This document shows, in pieces, positions 1-8,365 of a DNA stretch of 64,000 bases (positions within the stretch are counted from its first letter, which is position 1; each line of letters starts with the position of its first letter). The translations under genes and the position numbers were made by a program. The notes under the pieces were generated by a model, which had not been told where the DNA came from, made no database searches, and worked only from the letters and a program-made list of their open reading frames with translations. Source of the stretch: Rhodanobacter sp. 7MK24 (GTDB lineage: Bacteria > Pseudomonadota > Gammaproteobacteria > Xanthomonadales > Rhodanobacteraceae); the NCBI RefSeq assembly GCF_014842995.1, contig NZ_JACYXL010000006.1, forward strand, positions 1-64,000, written 5' to 3'.

Positions 1-77
1 TCAGCCACCTTCGCGCCGGCCTCGACCTCCTTGAGGATCCGGACGATCTGTTCCTCGCTGAACTTCGACTTCTTCAT
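1..77 (-). CDS. IS3-family transposase OrfA, N-terminus only (runs off the window)
   Basis: Reading leftwards from the ATG at 77, the first 25 codons give MKKSKFSEEQIVRILKEVEA and then GAKVA. This is the typical start of the small helix-turn-helix OrfA protein of IS3-family elements, which binds the element ends and is joined to the DDE catalytic part by frameshifting. Only the N-terminus is inside the window, so the catalytic domain cannot be checked. The call rests on this motif alone. It marks the left part of the window as mobile DNA. Confidence 0.75.
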   Translation of the reverse strand, partial: MKKSKFSEEQIVRILKEVEAGAKVA

Positions 78-487
78 GCAGAGCTCCTTGGTGGGGAAAC
101 TCTACTTCCGACTGGCTCGAATCAACGAGGACGCTTCAACTTCGTTCGGTGCTCCCGGCCCTTTGCGCTACCGGGCGCTTGGCTCTCCCGGATAGTACCG
201 CACCGGTCGATATGCCCCTCGCGTTTGCGTCTCTGTTCGCTGGCGTCAACGGCTTCATGTTCCTTCTACGGGCGGGGGCGTCGACTTCGACGCCCTCCGC
301 TTTCTGAATAAGCGTCGAATTGATCAATTCGTTGCCTCGGTCTCTGGGTCTTTGCCGTCGACCTTCGCCAAGATTACATATTGCGACGGGCGTCGGCAGC
401 GTCCTGTGGAGATACAACGGAACGTGTATCGCCACGAGTGTTGGCTTACTATGAGCTGTCACTATATAAAAAGCATGTAATTAGACA
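78..487. mobile_element. Low-GC DNA between the transposase start and the broken DUF6159 gene
   Basis: This stretch is clearly AT-richer than the chromosome around it. It separates the IS3 transposase start from the point (about 484-490) where recognisable DUF6159 coding sequence begins. It is therefore probably imported DNA: the IS end plus other mobile sequence. I could not identify the IS terminal repeat or a target duplication, because the other end lies outside the window. A 108-codon open frame on the minus strand (136-462) fills most of it but has no family I recognise. Confidence 0.5.
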
Positions 488-1098
488 GGATCGTGTTCTT
501 CAACACCGCACTGGCTGGCGTGGCCCTGCAGCGCCTGCGTGGCGAACCGGCCGGACTGGCCGATGGCTTCGCGCTGGCGCGCTCGCGCTTGGGCAGCATT
601 TTCGGCTACGCGCTGATCGCGGCCACCGTGGGCCTGTTCCTGCGCGCATTGCAGGAGCGACTGGGTCTGATCGGACGTTTCGTGGTGAGCCTGCTCGGCC
701 TGGCATGGACGGTGGCCACCTTCCTGGTGGTGCCGGTGCTGGCCAGCGAAGGCATCGGCCCGGTCGATGCGGTGAAGCGCAGCGCGGAGCTGCTCAAGCG
801 GACCTGGGGCGAGAACCTCATCGGCAACGCGGGCCTGGGCGCGGTGTTCGGCCTGGTATTCGTCCTCGCAGCCCTGCTTGCAGCCGTGCTGGTGTTCGGT
901 GCGGTCGCTACCCAGTCCATCGCTGTCATCGCGCCGGTGCTCGTGCTGGTGGTGATCGCCTTCATCCTGCTTGGGCTGGCGCAATCCACGCTGCAGGGCA
1001 TCTACGCCGCTGCGCTGTACCGCTACGCGGAAGCGGGCGAGGTGGGCGGCGGTTTCGACCAGGCGCTCCTGGAGTCGGCGTTCCGCCCCAAGCGTTGA
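484..1098 (+). pseudogene. DUF6159 family membrane protein, N-terminally truncated by insertion
   Basis: The frame encodes a hydrophobic protein beginning IVFFNTALAG and ending RPKR. Long hydrophobic stretches (two around codons 37-80, another around 115-160) and the block LLKRTWGENLIGN match the C-terminal two thirds of DUF6159 membrane proteins as I know them. The normal N-terminus, roughly 90-100 residues with the first helices, is absent. A stop codon at 478-480 closes the frame and the sequence to its left is foreign low-GC DNA. A GTG at 493 could restart translation, but the product would lack its first membrane segments. The most likely reading is a gene broken by mobile DNA. The function of the family is unknown. 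Confidence 0.7.
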
Positions 1099-1099
1099 T

Positions 1100-1846
1100 T
1101 CACACCGCCAGGGTGCGGCCGCCGTCCACGCGGATGATCTGGCCGGTCACGTAAGGCGCATCGCGAAGCAACCACAGCACGGCGCCGGCCACGTCTTCGG
1201 GCGAGCCGGCACGTTGCAGCGGGGTGCGGGCGAGCATCGCCTGCTGGTCGTCGTAGGGCTTGCCGTCGCTGGGCCACAGCACGGCACCGGGCGCCACGCC
1301 GTTGACGCGGATGTCGGGAGCCAGGTCCAGCGCCAGTGCGCGCGTCATCGCCGCCAGTGCGGCCTTGGCCATGCAGTAGATCGGATGATCCGCCAGCGCG
1401 CGTTCGGCGTAGATGTCCACGAGATTGACGATGGCACCGTGCGCCGCGCGCAACGCAGGCGTGGCAGCTTGCGCGAGGAAGAACGGCGCCTGCGCATTTG
1501 ATGCGAACAAGGCGTTCCACTGTTCGACGCTGGCTGTGCCGATGGGTGTGGGGAAGAAGGCCGAAGCGTTGTTGATCAATGCGTCGAGCCGGCCGAAGTG
1601 CGCAAGCGTGCCGTCCACCAGCGCATTCGGCGCCTGCGGATCGATCAGTTCGGCTTGCAGCACCAGGGTGCTGCCGGCGCGGGCATGTTCGAGTCCGGCT
1701 GCCAGCGCCTTGGCTTCTGCCACCGAATGGCGGCAGTGCAGGACGAGGTCGTGGCCGGCGGCGTGCAGGGTGCGCGCGATCACCGCGCCCACGCGTTTGC
1801 CGGCACCGGTGATCAGGGCGACGGGGCGTTCATGGGCGGCCGGCAT
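1100..1846 (-). CDS. folM: Pteridine reductase (FolM/PTR1-type short-chain dehydrogenase)
   Basis: A 248-residue SDR enzyme. The N-terminal cofactor motif is TGAGKRVG; the basic residue at its end is typical of NADPH-using pteridine reductases. NNASAFFPTP follows the third strand, and the catalytic pair is in YCMAK. The Asp in LVDIYAER replaces the usual SDR serine, as in PTR1 enzymes. The expected reaction is NADPH-dependent reduction of dihydrobiopterin/dihydromonapterin or dihydrofolate in the cytoplasm. I chose the ATG at 1846 because the family starts just before the glycine-rich loop; an ATG 18 bases upstream is possible. The gene converges on the broken DUF6159 gene, with one base between the two stops. 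Confidence 0.8.
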   Translation of the reverse strand: MPAAHERPVALITGAGKRVGAVIARTLHAAGHDLVLHCRHSVAEAKALAAGLEHARAGSTLVLQAELIDPQAPNALVDGTLAHFGRLDALINNASAFFPTPIGTASVEQWNALFASNAQAPFFLAQAATPALRAAHGAIVNLVDIYAERALADHPIYCMAKAALAAMTRALALDLAPDIRVNGVAPGAVLWPSDGKPYDDQQAMLARTPLQRAGSPEDVAGAVLWLLRDAPYVTGQIIRVDGGRTLAV

Positions 1847-1908
1847 GCGGTGATTCCTGCGCAATTCGTGATGGCGAGAGCTTGCCGGATCGGTGTGGGC
1901 GCGTCATC

Positions 1909-2649
1909 TCAAGCCTTGTCTGGCGGTGGTCGACGCTTGCGCGTGGCCACCTTGCGTGCGGCGCCAGCCAGCTTGCGCACGCGTGAAGTCGTGCGCGTCG
2001 TGGGCACTGCATCCGATGCCTCGCCGCCTTCGTGCTCGATGCCATGGCTGAACAGTTCGAGGGTGGTGGCGGCCACCTGTCCGGTGTCGTAGTAGGCGTA
2101 GGCGCCCACGCCCAATGCGCCGATCACCGGCAGCCAGCGCGACAGGCCTTCGCCCACTGCGCGCTGGCTGAGCTTCATGCCGAGCTGTTTGGCGATGCGC
2201 TCCACCACGGCGAACGACATGCGGCGGAACAGCAGACGGTCGCCCATGCGTACCACCAGGTCGCGGAAGGCCTGTGCCGCGGTATGGCGGAACAGGCAAT
2301 ACAACATCTGCTCGCGCCCAAGTTCGGCGTGGCGGCCGTAGGCGGCGGCGATGTCGCTGACCATCTGCGCCTGGATTTTCCAGATCGCCATCAGCTCCGG
2401 CAGCACGGTGAGCCAACCCAACGGCCCCGGCGGCAGTGCCAGCGTGCCGGAAGTCAGCGCCGCGCGCTGTGCGGCACGGCTGGCGATCTGGCGGGCCTTC
2501 GCCTGGGGATCGTCGGCGCCTTCCACCTTGCTGGCCGGGATGCGGCTGATGAAGTCGAGGATGGCCTGGGTGACCCGGTTCGTTTCCTCCTGTCCACCGA
2601 TCACGGCGGGTACCTGGCGACTGCCGTTGGATGGGTCGGGCTGGCTCAT
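1909..2649 (-). CDS. EcsC family protein
   Basis: A 246-residue protein with an EcsC-like core. It has an N-terminal helix (TQAILDFISRIPASK), a glycine/proline-rich hydrophobic stretch (ALPPGPLGWLTVLPEL), conserved mid-region helices, and a hydrophobic hairpin around WLPVIGALGVGAYAYYDTG. The C-terminal 40 residues are strongly basic (KVATRKRRPPP). EcsC was named from a Bacillus ABC-exporter locus, but the role of proteobacterial members is unknown. There is no transporter gene nearby. The start at 2649 (MSQPDPSN) is preferred over one 30 bases upstream. It is divergent from the TonB receptor gene at 2858, with the palindrome at 2781-2798 between them. Confidence 0.65.
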   Translation of the reverse strand: MSQPDPSNGSRQVPAVIGGQEETNRVTQAILDFISRIPASKVEGADDPQAKARQIASRAAQRAALTSGTLALPPGPLGWLTVLPELMAIWKIQAQMVSDIAAAYGRHAELGREQMLYCLFRHTAAQAFRDLVVRMGDRLLFRRMSFAVVERIAKQLGMKLSQRAVGEGLSRWLPVIGALGVGAYAYYDTGQVAATTLELFSHGIEHEGGEASDAVPTTRTTSRVRKLAGAARKVATRKRRPPPDKA

Positions 2650-2780
2650 GGCGGACTCCGCGGAATGCCGGCGAGGCATCTGGAATGGCCAGTCTAGAGC
2701 CGAGGTATGAAGCCCGGGTCAATGGCGGCGCGATCTCGCGACCATGACTTGTGGCCCGTGCCGGGTTGGGTTCAGTGAAG

Positions 2781-2798
2781 GTAATGTTATAACATTAC
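2781..2798. promoter_or_regulatory. Perfect 18-bp palindrome resembling a Zur (zinc uptake regulator) box
   Basis: GTAATGTTATAACATTAC reads identically on both strands and stands out in otherwise GC-rich DNA. Its form, an AT-rich dyad with ATGTTATAACAT at the centre, resembles proteobacterial Zur operators. It lies 60 bases before the receptor start at 2858 and 130 bases from the divergent EcsC-like gene. The sequence is seen directly; assignment to Zur is an inference from motif similarity. Confidence 0.7.
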
Positions 2799-2857
2799 AG
2801 TTCATGACCCGGTCGCTGCGCCGGATCGCTGTCTCCCAGGAATCGGAATCCCGACCC

Positions 2858-5086
2858 ATGAAGCTTTCCCCGCTTGCCCTGAGTCTCGCCGCAGCGTTGT
2901 GCGCGGTCTCCGTCCATGCATATGCCGCCGACGTCACGCCTGTCCCTGCTTCTCCTTCGACCGGGGCGGCGAGCACCGGCGGCGGGACCACGGATGGCGA
3001 TGACAGCCAGCCGGCCTCGCGCAACAAGCGCTCGCCGAATGTGAAGGACCTCGGCGGGGTCAGCGTTACGGCAGCGCTGGATCAGGCGCGCAACGCGCTG
3101 TCGCCAGACACGGGCTCCAGCCAGTACGTGATCGACTCGAAGGACATCCAGGCCTTGCCGCTGGGCGCCTCCACGCCGCTGAACCAGGTCGTGCTGCAGG
3201 CGCCGGGCGTGGTACAGGATTCCTACGGCCAGCTGCACGTACGCGGCGACCACGCGAACCTGCAGTACCGCATCGACGGCGTGATCATTCCGGAGTCCAT
3301 CTCCGGTTTCGGCCAGACACTGGACGCGCGCGCGATCCAGAGCGTGAGCCTGCTCGACGGCGCGCTGCCCGCGCAGTACGGCCTGCGCACCGCGGCGGTG
3401 GTGGACATCACCACCAAGACAGGCGCCGACCTCGGCAATGGCGGCAGCATCGGCGTCACCGGCGGTTCGTTCGGCAGCTTCAACCCGAACGTCTCGCTGT
3501 GGGGCAACAGCGGCAACTGGAGCGGTTTCTTCACCGCCAATTACCTGCAAAGCGACATTGGCATCGAAAACCCCACCGCCAGCCGCACGCCGATCCACGA
3601 CCACACCAACCAGGTCAAGGGTTTTGGCGATATCACCTATCTGATCAACAACGACACGCGGCTGAGCTTCATGTTCGGCTTCACCAACAACCGTTTCGAG
3701 ATCCCAGACCGGCAAGATGTTTCTCCGCAGTTCGGCTACCTCGACGTCACCCATTTCAACTCCGCCGACTTGAACGAGCAGCAGGACGAGCAGACCCGTT
3801 TCGGCGTGCTGTCGCTGCAGGGCAAGCTGGGCAGCACCGACTACCAGGTCTCGCTGGGCCAGCGTTACAGCGGCCTGCAATACCTGCCCGACGTGATCGG
3901 CGACCTGATGTTCAACGGCGTGGCCGGCACCATCAACCAGTCCGACCGCGCCAGCACGCTGCAGGCGGATTTCGCCATGCCGCTGGGCGACAGCAACACC
4001 CTGCGCTACGGCGTCTACGGCGAATTCGACCGCGCCGGCACCAATACCAACTCGCTGGTGTTTCCGGCCGATGCCGACGGCAGCCAGACCAGCACGGTGC
4101 CATTCAACATCTTCACCAGCGCGCCCGTGTTGGCCAAGACGTGGTCGGCCTACGTGCAGGACGAATGGAGCATCGGTGAAAACTGGACGGTGAACTACGG
4201 CCTGCGCGGCGACCAGTACTCCGCCTTCAACACCACCCAGAGCCAGCTCAGCCCGCGCATCGGCATGGTCTGGCAGGCCGGCGAGAACACCACCGTGCAC
4301 GCCGGCTATTCGCGCTACTTCACGCCCCCGCAGACCGAGCTGATCTCCGACGCGGACATCGCGGCCTTCGCCAACACCACCAACGCGGTGAAGAACTACG
4401 GCAACAACACGCCGCTGGCCGAGCGCTCCAACTATTTCGACGCGGGCATCTCGCAGAACTTCGGCAGTTCGTGGACGCTGGGCCTGGACGGCTATTACCG
4501 CCAGGTGCACGACCTGCAGGACGAAGGCCAATTCGGCACCGCGCTGGTCTACTCCACCTTCAACTATCGCCAGGGCCGCGTAACCGGTACGGAGTTCACC
4601 GCCAACTTCAACAACGGCCCGTGGACCGCCTACTTCAACTTCGCCTGGAGCAAGGCGATGGGCAAGGACGTGGTCACCAGCCAGTACAACTTCGCTCCCG
4701 CCGAACTGGCGTACATTGCGAACAATTACATCTATCTCGACCACGACCAGAAATACACCTCCTCCGGCGGCATCAGCTATGCCCTGGACGACGGCACCAA
4801 GTTCGGCGCCGACTACCTGTTCGGCTCCGGCCTGCGTCGCGACTACGTGCTGCCGGACGGCAGCAACATCCCGAACGGCGCCAGCATGCCTGTCTACTTC
4901 CAGCTGAATCTCGACGTCTCGCACGACTTTACGTTCGATCATTTCGGCAAGCTGCATACCCAGCTCGCGCTGATCAACGCGCTGGATCGCACCTACGAGC
5001 TGCGCGACGGCACTGGCGTGGGCGTGGGCGCGCCGCAATACGGTCCGCGCCGCGGTTTGTATCTCAGCTTGCAGAAGGACTTCTGA
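2858..5086 (+). CDS. TonB-dependent outer-membrane receptor, possibly for a zinc complex
   Basis: A 742-residue receptor starting at the ATG at 2858, where an N-terminal hydrophobic segment ending HAYA forms a signal peptide (earlier in-frame starts would overlap the operator). The plug domain follows (ALPLGASTPLNQVVLQAPGV, then QLHVRGDHANLQYRIDGV), with the usual VVDITTKTG end of the plug. A 22-strand barrel then closes with an aromatic C-terminal residue (LQKDF). A linker rich in Pro, Ser, Gly and Asp precedes the plug. The palindrome upstream suggests derepression under zinc shortage, hence a zinc or metallophore substrate. No cytoplasmic transporter sits beside it, so the substrate is an inference. 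Confidence 0.8.
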   Translation: MKLSPLALSLAAALCAVSVHAYAADVTPVPASPSTGAASTGGGTTDGDDSQPASRNKRSPNVKDLGGVSVTAALDQARNALSPDTGSSQYVIDSKDIQALPLGASTPLNQVVLQAPGVVQDSYGQLHVRGDHANLQYRIDGVIIPESISGFGQTLDARAIQSVSLLDGALPAQYGLRTAAVVDITTKTGADLGNGGSIGVTGGSFGSFNPNVSLWGNSGNWSGFFTANYLQSDIGIENPTASRTPIHDHTNQVKGFGDITYLINNDTRLSFMFGFTNNRFEIPDRQDVSPQFGYLDVTHFNSADLNEQQDEQTRFGVLSLQGKLGSTDYQVSLGQRYSGLQYLPDVIGDLMFNGVAGTINQSDRASTLQADFAMPLGDSNTLRYGVYGEFDRAGTNTNSLVFPADADGSQTSTVPFNIFTSAPVLAKTWSAYVQDEWSIGENWTVNYGLRGDQYSAFNTTQSQLSPRIGMVWQAGENTTVHAGYSRYFTPPQTELISDADIAAFANTTNAVKNYGNNTPLAERSNYFDAGISQNFGSSWTLGLDGYYRQVHDLQDEGQFGTALVYSTFNYRQGRVTGTEFTANFNNGPWTAYFNFAWSKAMGKDVVTSQYNFAPAELAYIANNYIYLDHDQKYTSSGGISYALDDGTKFGADYLFGSGLRRDYVLPDGSNIPNGASMPVYFQLNLDVSHDFTFDHFGKLHTQLALINALDRTYELRDGTGVGVGAPQYGPRRGLYLSLQKDF

Positions 5087-5145
5087 CGCGGCTGCGCGGC
5101 GGCATCCGTTATCCTTGCCGCGCTTCCACCTAACCGGCCGACGCC

Positions 5146-6339
5146 ATGCATTCCCGCCTTCCAGAACCGAGCGCCGAAGAGCGTGCGCATTCCGATCTGT
5201 TGCTGCAGCACGTGCGGGAACACATCGCCGCGCACGGGCCGATGCCGTTCTCGCAATTCATGGAGCGCTGCCTGTATGCGCCGGGGTTGGGTTACTACAG
5301 CGCGGGCAAGACCAAGTTTGGCGAGGCGGGCGATTTCGTCACCGCGCCTGAACTGGGCGAACTGTTTGCGTGCTGCGTGGCGAACACAGTGGCGCCCGTG
5401 CTGGACATGCTGGGCGAGCAGGCGAATTTCCTCGAACTCGGCGGCGGCAGCGGCGCGTTCGCGGAAGTGGTGCTCAAGGCTCTCGCCGCGGCCGGCAGCC
5501 TGCCGCATCGTTATCTGATACTCGAGCCCAGCGCCGACCTGCGTGAACGCCAGCGCGAACGCCTGGCTGCCGCGCTGCCCGCCGAGATCAACGAGCGTGT
5601 CAGGTGGCTGGACGGGCCGCCCGACCACGGCTGGCGCGGCGTGCTGTTCGCCAACGAGGTGATCGACGCGTTGCCCAACACGCGCATCGCGATGAAGGGC
5701 GGCGAGGTCTATGAGGAATACGTGGCGCTGGACGGCGAAGGTCGGCTGATGCGCGTGGATCGCCCCGCCGATGCGCTGGTGGCCGGCGCGGTGCGCCACG
5801 TCGAGCGTGATCTCGGCGAGGAATTCGCCGACGGCTACCGCAGCGAGATCCTGCCGCAGTTGCCGTACTGGATGCAGGCGGTGGCCGGCACGCTGGAAGT
5901 CGGCATGCTGCTGTTCGTCGACTACGGTTACGTACGCCGCGAGTTCTATCAGCCCGAGCGCCGCGACGGCACGCTGATGGCGCACTACCGCCACCACGCG
6001 CACGGTGATCCGTTGTGGTTGCCCGGCCTCAACGACCTCACCGCCTCGGTGGATTTCACCGCGCTGGCCGAGGCGGGCAACAGTGCCGGTTTCGGCGTGG
6101 CCGCTTACCTTCCGCAGGCGCAGTTCCTGATCGCCAGCGGTTTGCAGGAAGCTTTCGGGAACGCCCACGCGCGGACCGACGACGAGGCGGTGCGTTATCG
6201 CCTGGCGCAGGAAGTGAAACGGCTCACCCTGCCGGACCGCATGGGTGAGCGTTTCCAGGCGATGCTGTTCGCACGCGGGCTGGACATGCTGCCGCTGCCG
6301 GCGGAATTGCTGGAAGCGGATCAAGGTGAGCGATTGTAA
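5146..6339 (+). CDS. SAM-dependent methyltransferase, MidA/NDUFAF7 family (DUF185)
   Basis: A 397-residue protein spanning the whole family. The early block is FSQFMERCLYAPGLGYY, then FGEAGDFVTAPELGELF. The glycine-rich SAM-binding loop is FLELGGGSGAF, and the typical VLFANEVIDALP and LLFVDYGY blocks follow. The mitochondrial relative NDUFAF7 methylates an arginine of complex I; the substrate of the bacterial proteins is not established. The start at 5146 has the usual family spacing to the first conserved block. It lies 59 bases after the receptor gene on the same strand, but no functional link is apparent. Confidence 0.8.
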   Translation: MHSRLPEPSAEERAHSDLLLQHVREHIAAHGPMPFSQFMERCLYAPGLGYYSAGKTKFGEAGDFVTAPELGELFACCVANTVAPVLDMLGEQANFLELGGGSGAFAEVVLKALAAAGSLPHRYLILEPSADLRERQRERLAAALPAEINERVRWLDGPPDHGWRGVLFANEVIDALPNTRIAMKGGEVYEEYVALDGEGRLMRVDRPADALVAGAVRHVERDLGEEFADGYRSEILPQLPYWMQAVAGTLEVGMLLFVDYGYVRREFYQPERRDGTLMAHYRHHAHGDPLWLPGLNDLTASVDFTALAEAGNSAGFGVAAYLPQAQFLIASGLQEAFGNAHARTDDEAVRYRLAQEVKRLTLPDRMGERFQAMLFARGLDMLPLPAELLEADQGERL

Positions 6340-6888
6340 GAGCGGCGTTCAGTCGAGATGGTTTGTTGCGGAAATTTATTAGGCAGCTACTCGCTGAACC
6401 AGCACGACATGCTGTTTGGGTGAAGTTTGCGATTTTGAAAGCGTGGCAGCGTTCTGGAAATGAAGATACGACCGACTGCCGGCAGAAACTACATGCCGGG
6501 CGATCGATACACGACCGAGAGAGCCCAAGTAGGCGCGGTAAACCACAAACTGTTGCTGGCGGACAGCAAGGTGTGGCTCTTTGTCTATGGCTACGAACTC
6601 ACTGATCGCGAATGAAAGGGCTGATTTGGCAACGGCGGGTGAGACGCTGATTGGCAGCGAGAGTACGGCCAGGTACGACATAGGCATGAATGTGCAGAGT
6701 TGATGCCCAAGACCACACTCCACATCGCAGTTCAGAAGTCGAACGGGAAGGCGGGAATCGTAGCTGTGCAAGGAAAACGGAAGATCGGCGACACGCGATG
6801 CCACCTCGGCAAATGGCAGAGGAAAGTACCGGCCGTTTGCTTCTTTTGATTCCAGATCCCGCGACATGGCTGCAAAAATTGTCTGTGG
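6340..6888. other. Low-GC intergenic stretch with three short plus-strand open frames
   Basis: About 550 bases between two converging genes, visibly poorer in GC than its surroundings. On the plus strand three short frames follow each other: 6460-6615 (51 codons, MKIRPTAGRNYMPGDRYTTE at the start), 6587-6703 (38 codons) and 6703-6849 (48 codons). Their amino acid composition looks protein-like and they switch between two frames, as expected of one small gene broken by frameshifts. A 162-codon minus-strand frame covers the same bases. I recognise neither. This is probably a decayed horizontally acquired gene. Confidence 0.35.
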
Positions 6889-8259
6889 TTACTTCGCCAC
6901 CGGCGCGCCGCGCCCCAGCGCCATGCCCTTCAGCACGTTCAACGCCTGCGCCAGCGCATAGTCGCTGGTGGCAAGCTTGGCTTCGGCGGCGCTGCCGTCG
7001 TTGTCGATATTGCCGCCGGCCTTGGTGTTCTCGTTCGCGAGGTGGTTGGGCAGGTCGGCTTCCGAGCTGATCAGTTCCGGCGCACTGTCGGCCTTCTGCA
7101 CACTGAGGTCGGCCAGCGGGATGTCGGGCTTGATGCCCTCGGCCTGGATCGAGGTGCCGTTGGGCGTGTAGTAGCGCGCGGTGGTGAGCTTCACTGCGTG
7201 GTCGGCATCCAGCGGCAGCACGGTCTGCACCACGCCCTTGCCGAAGGTGCGCTGGCCCATCAGCAGGGCACGGTGGTTGTCCTTCAGCGCGCCGGAGACG
7301 ATCTCGGCGGCGGAGGCGGTGCCATGGTTCACCAGCACCACCAGCGGTGCGCCCTTGAGCAGGTCGCCGTGGTGCGCGCTGAAGCTCATGTTGGAGTCGG
7401 GCAGGCGCCCGCGCGTGGTGACGATGGTGCCGGAGTCGAGGAGGTCGTCGCTCACGCCCACCGCGGCGGTCAGCAGGCCGCCAGGGTTGTTGCGCAGGTC
7501 GAGCACGGCGCCCTTGGGTGCACCGTTCTTGGCGATCAGGTCGCCGAGCTTGTGTTCGAGGTCGGGTGCGGTGTCGCTCTGGAACTGGGTGATGCGGATG
7601 TAGTCGTAGCCGGGCTCGAGCTGGCGCACCTTGATGCTGGTGACGTCGATGTTCTCGCGTACCAGGTGCATGTCCACCGGCTTGTCGCTGTCCTTGTGCA
7701 GGATGGTCAGCGTGATCTTGCTGCCGGGCTTGCCGCGCAGCTTGTTGAACATGTCGTCCACGTTCTGCCCGTCGACCAGCACGCCGTCGATCTTCACGAT
7801 GCTGTCGCCGGGCTTGATGCCTGCGCGCGAAGCGGGCGTGTCGTCGATGGGCGTGACGATCAGCAGGCCGCCGTCCTGTTCCTCCACCTGGATGCCCAGC
7901 CCGCTGTACTGGCCGGTGGTGTCCTCGTTGAGCTGAGCCAGGCCGTCCTTGTCGAGGTATTCGCTGTGCGGATCGAGGCCGGCAAGCATGCCGGTGATTG
8001 CGTCGTTCATCAGTTCCTTGTTGCCCACCGGCTCGACGTAGGCCTGGCGCACGATGTCGTAGACGCGGCTGAAGCGGCGGATGTCGTCCAGGCTGGGCTG
8101 GCCGTCGGCAGCCTTGGCCGGGGCGTCGGCGCGCACGTGGGTGGGCGCCAGATCGGTGGGTGGTTCGGGCGCGCTCGTGGCGGGCGCTGGCACGTTCTGC
8201 GCATGCACGAACGGCGCCGCCAGCAGCAGGGCGCACAGGCTGTAGGTTGGAAACCGCAT
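6889..8259 (-). CDS. ctpA: C-terminal processing peptidase, S41 family, periplasmic
   Basis: A 456-residue protein. The signal peptide ends at FVHAQ. There is a helical region, then a PDZ domain around residues 100-200 (SGLGIQVEEQDGGLLIVTPI, IKPGDSIVKIDG), then the S41 peptidase core. In the core, VLDLRNNPGG leads to the nucleophile motif HGTASAAEIVSGAL and the general-base lysine in TFGKGVVQT. These proteases trim proteins and cell-wall enzymes in the periplasm. The start at 8259 is the ATG that gives the signal peptide. It lies 106 bases downstream of envC, the usual neighbour, and the two are probably co-transcribed. Confidence 0.88.
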   Translation of the reverse strand: MRFPTYSLCALLLAAPFVHAQNVPAPATSAPEPPTDLAPTHVRADAPAKAADGQPSLDDIRRFSRVYDIVRQAYVEPVGNKELMNDAITGMLAGLDPHSEYLDKDGLAQLNEDTTGQYSGLGIQVEEQDGGLLIVTPIDDTPASRAGIKPGDSIVKIDGVLVDGQNVDDMFNKLRGKPGSKITLTILHKDSDKPVDMHLVRENIDVTSIKVRQLEPGYDYIRITQFQSDTAPDLEHKLGDLIAKNGAPKGAVLDLRNNPGGLLTAAVGVSDDLLDSGTIVTTRGRLPDSNMSFSAHHGDLLKGAPLVVLVNHGTASAAEIVSGALKDNHRALLMGQRTFGKGVVQTVLPLDADHAVKLTTARYYTPNGTSIQAEGIKPDIPLADLSVQKADSAPELISSEADLPNHLANENTKAGGNIDNDGSAAEAKLATSDYALAQALNVLKGMALGRGAPVAK

Positions 8260-8365
8260 GGAACGACTCCGGGGAAGGGGGCGGAGCCGCCGAGCGGACG
8301 GCAAGCTCCAACGCTACCAGCCTGCGACGACAAGGCGTTGCCGTCAACGCCGGCGGATCGGGCGA

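Noticed and set aside
136-462. A 108-codon minus-strand frame next to the transposase
   Set aside because: No recognisable family, Arg-rich, and in probable mobile DNA. Kept only as part of the low-GC region.
2795-5038. A 747-codon minus-strand frame across the first TonB receptor
   Set aside because: Antisense shadow of the receptor. The Val/Ala/Arg-rich product has no domain pattern.
6379-6867. A 162-codon minus-strand frame
   Set aside because: It has no known motifs and overlaps short plus-strand frames that look equally protein-like. Evidence is too weak for a gene.
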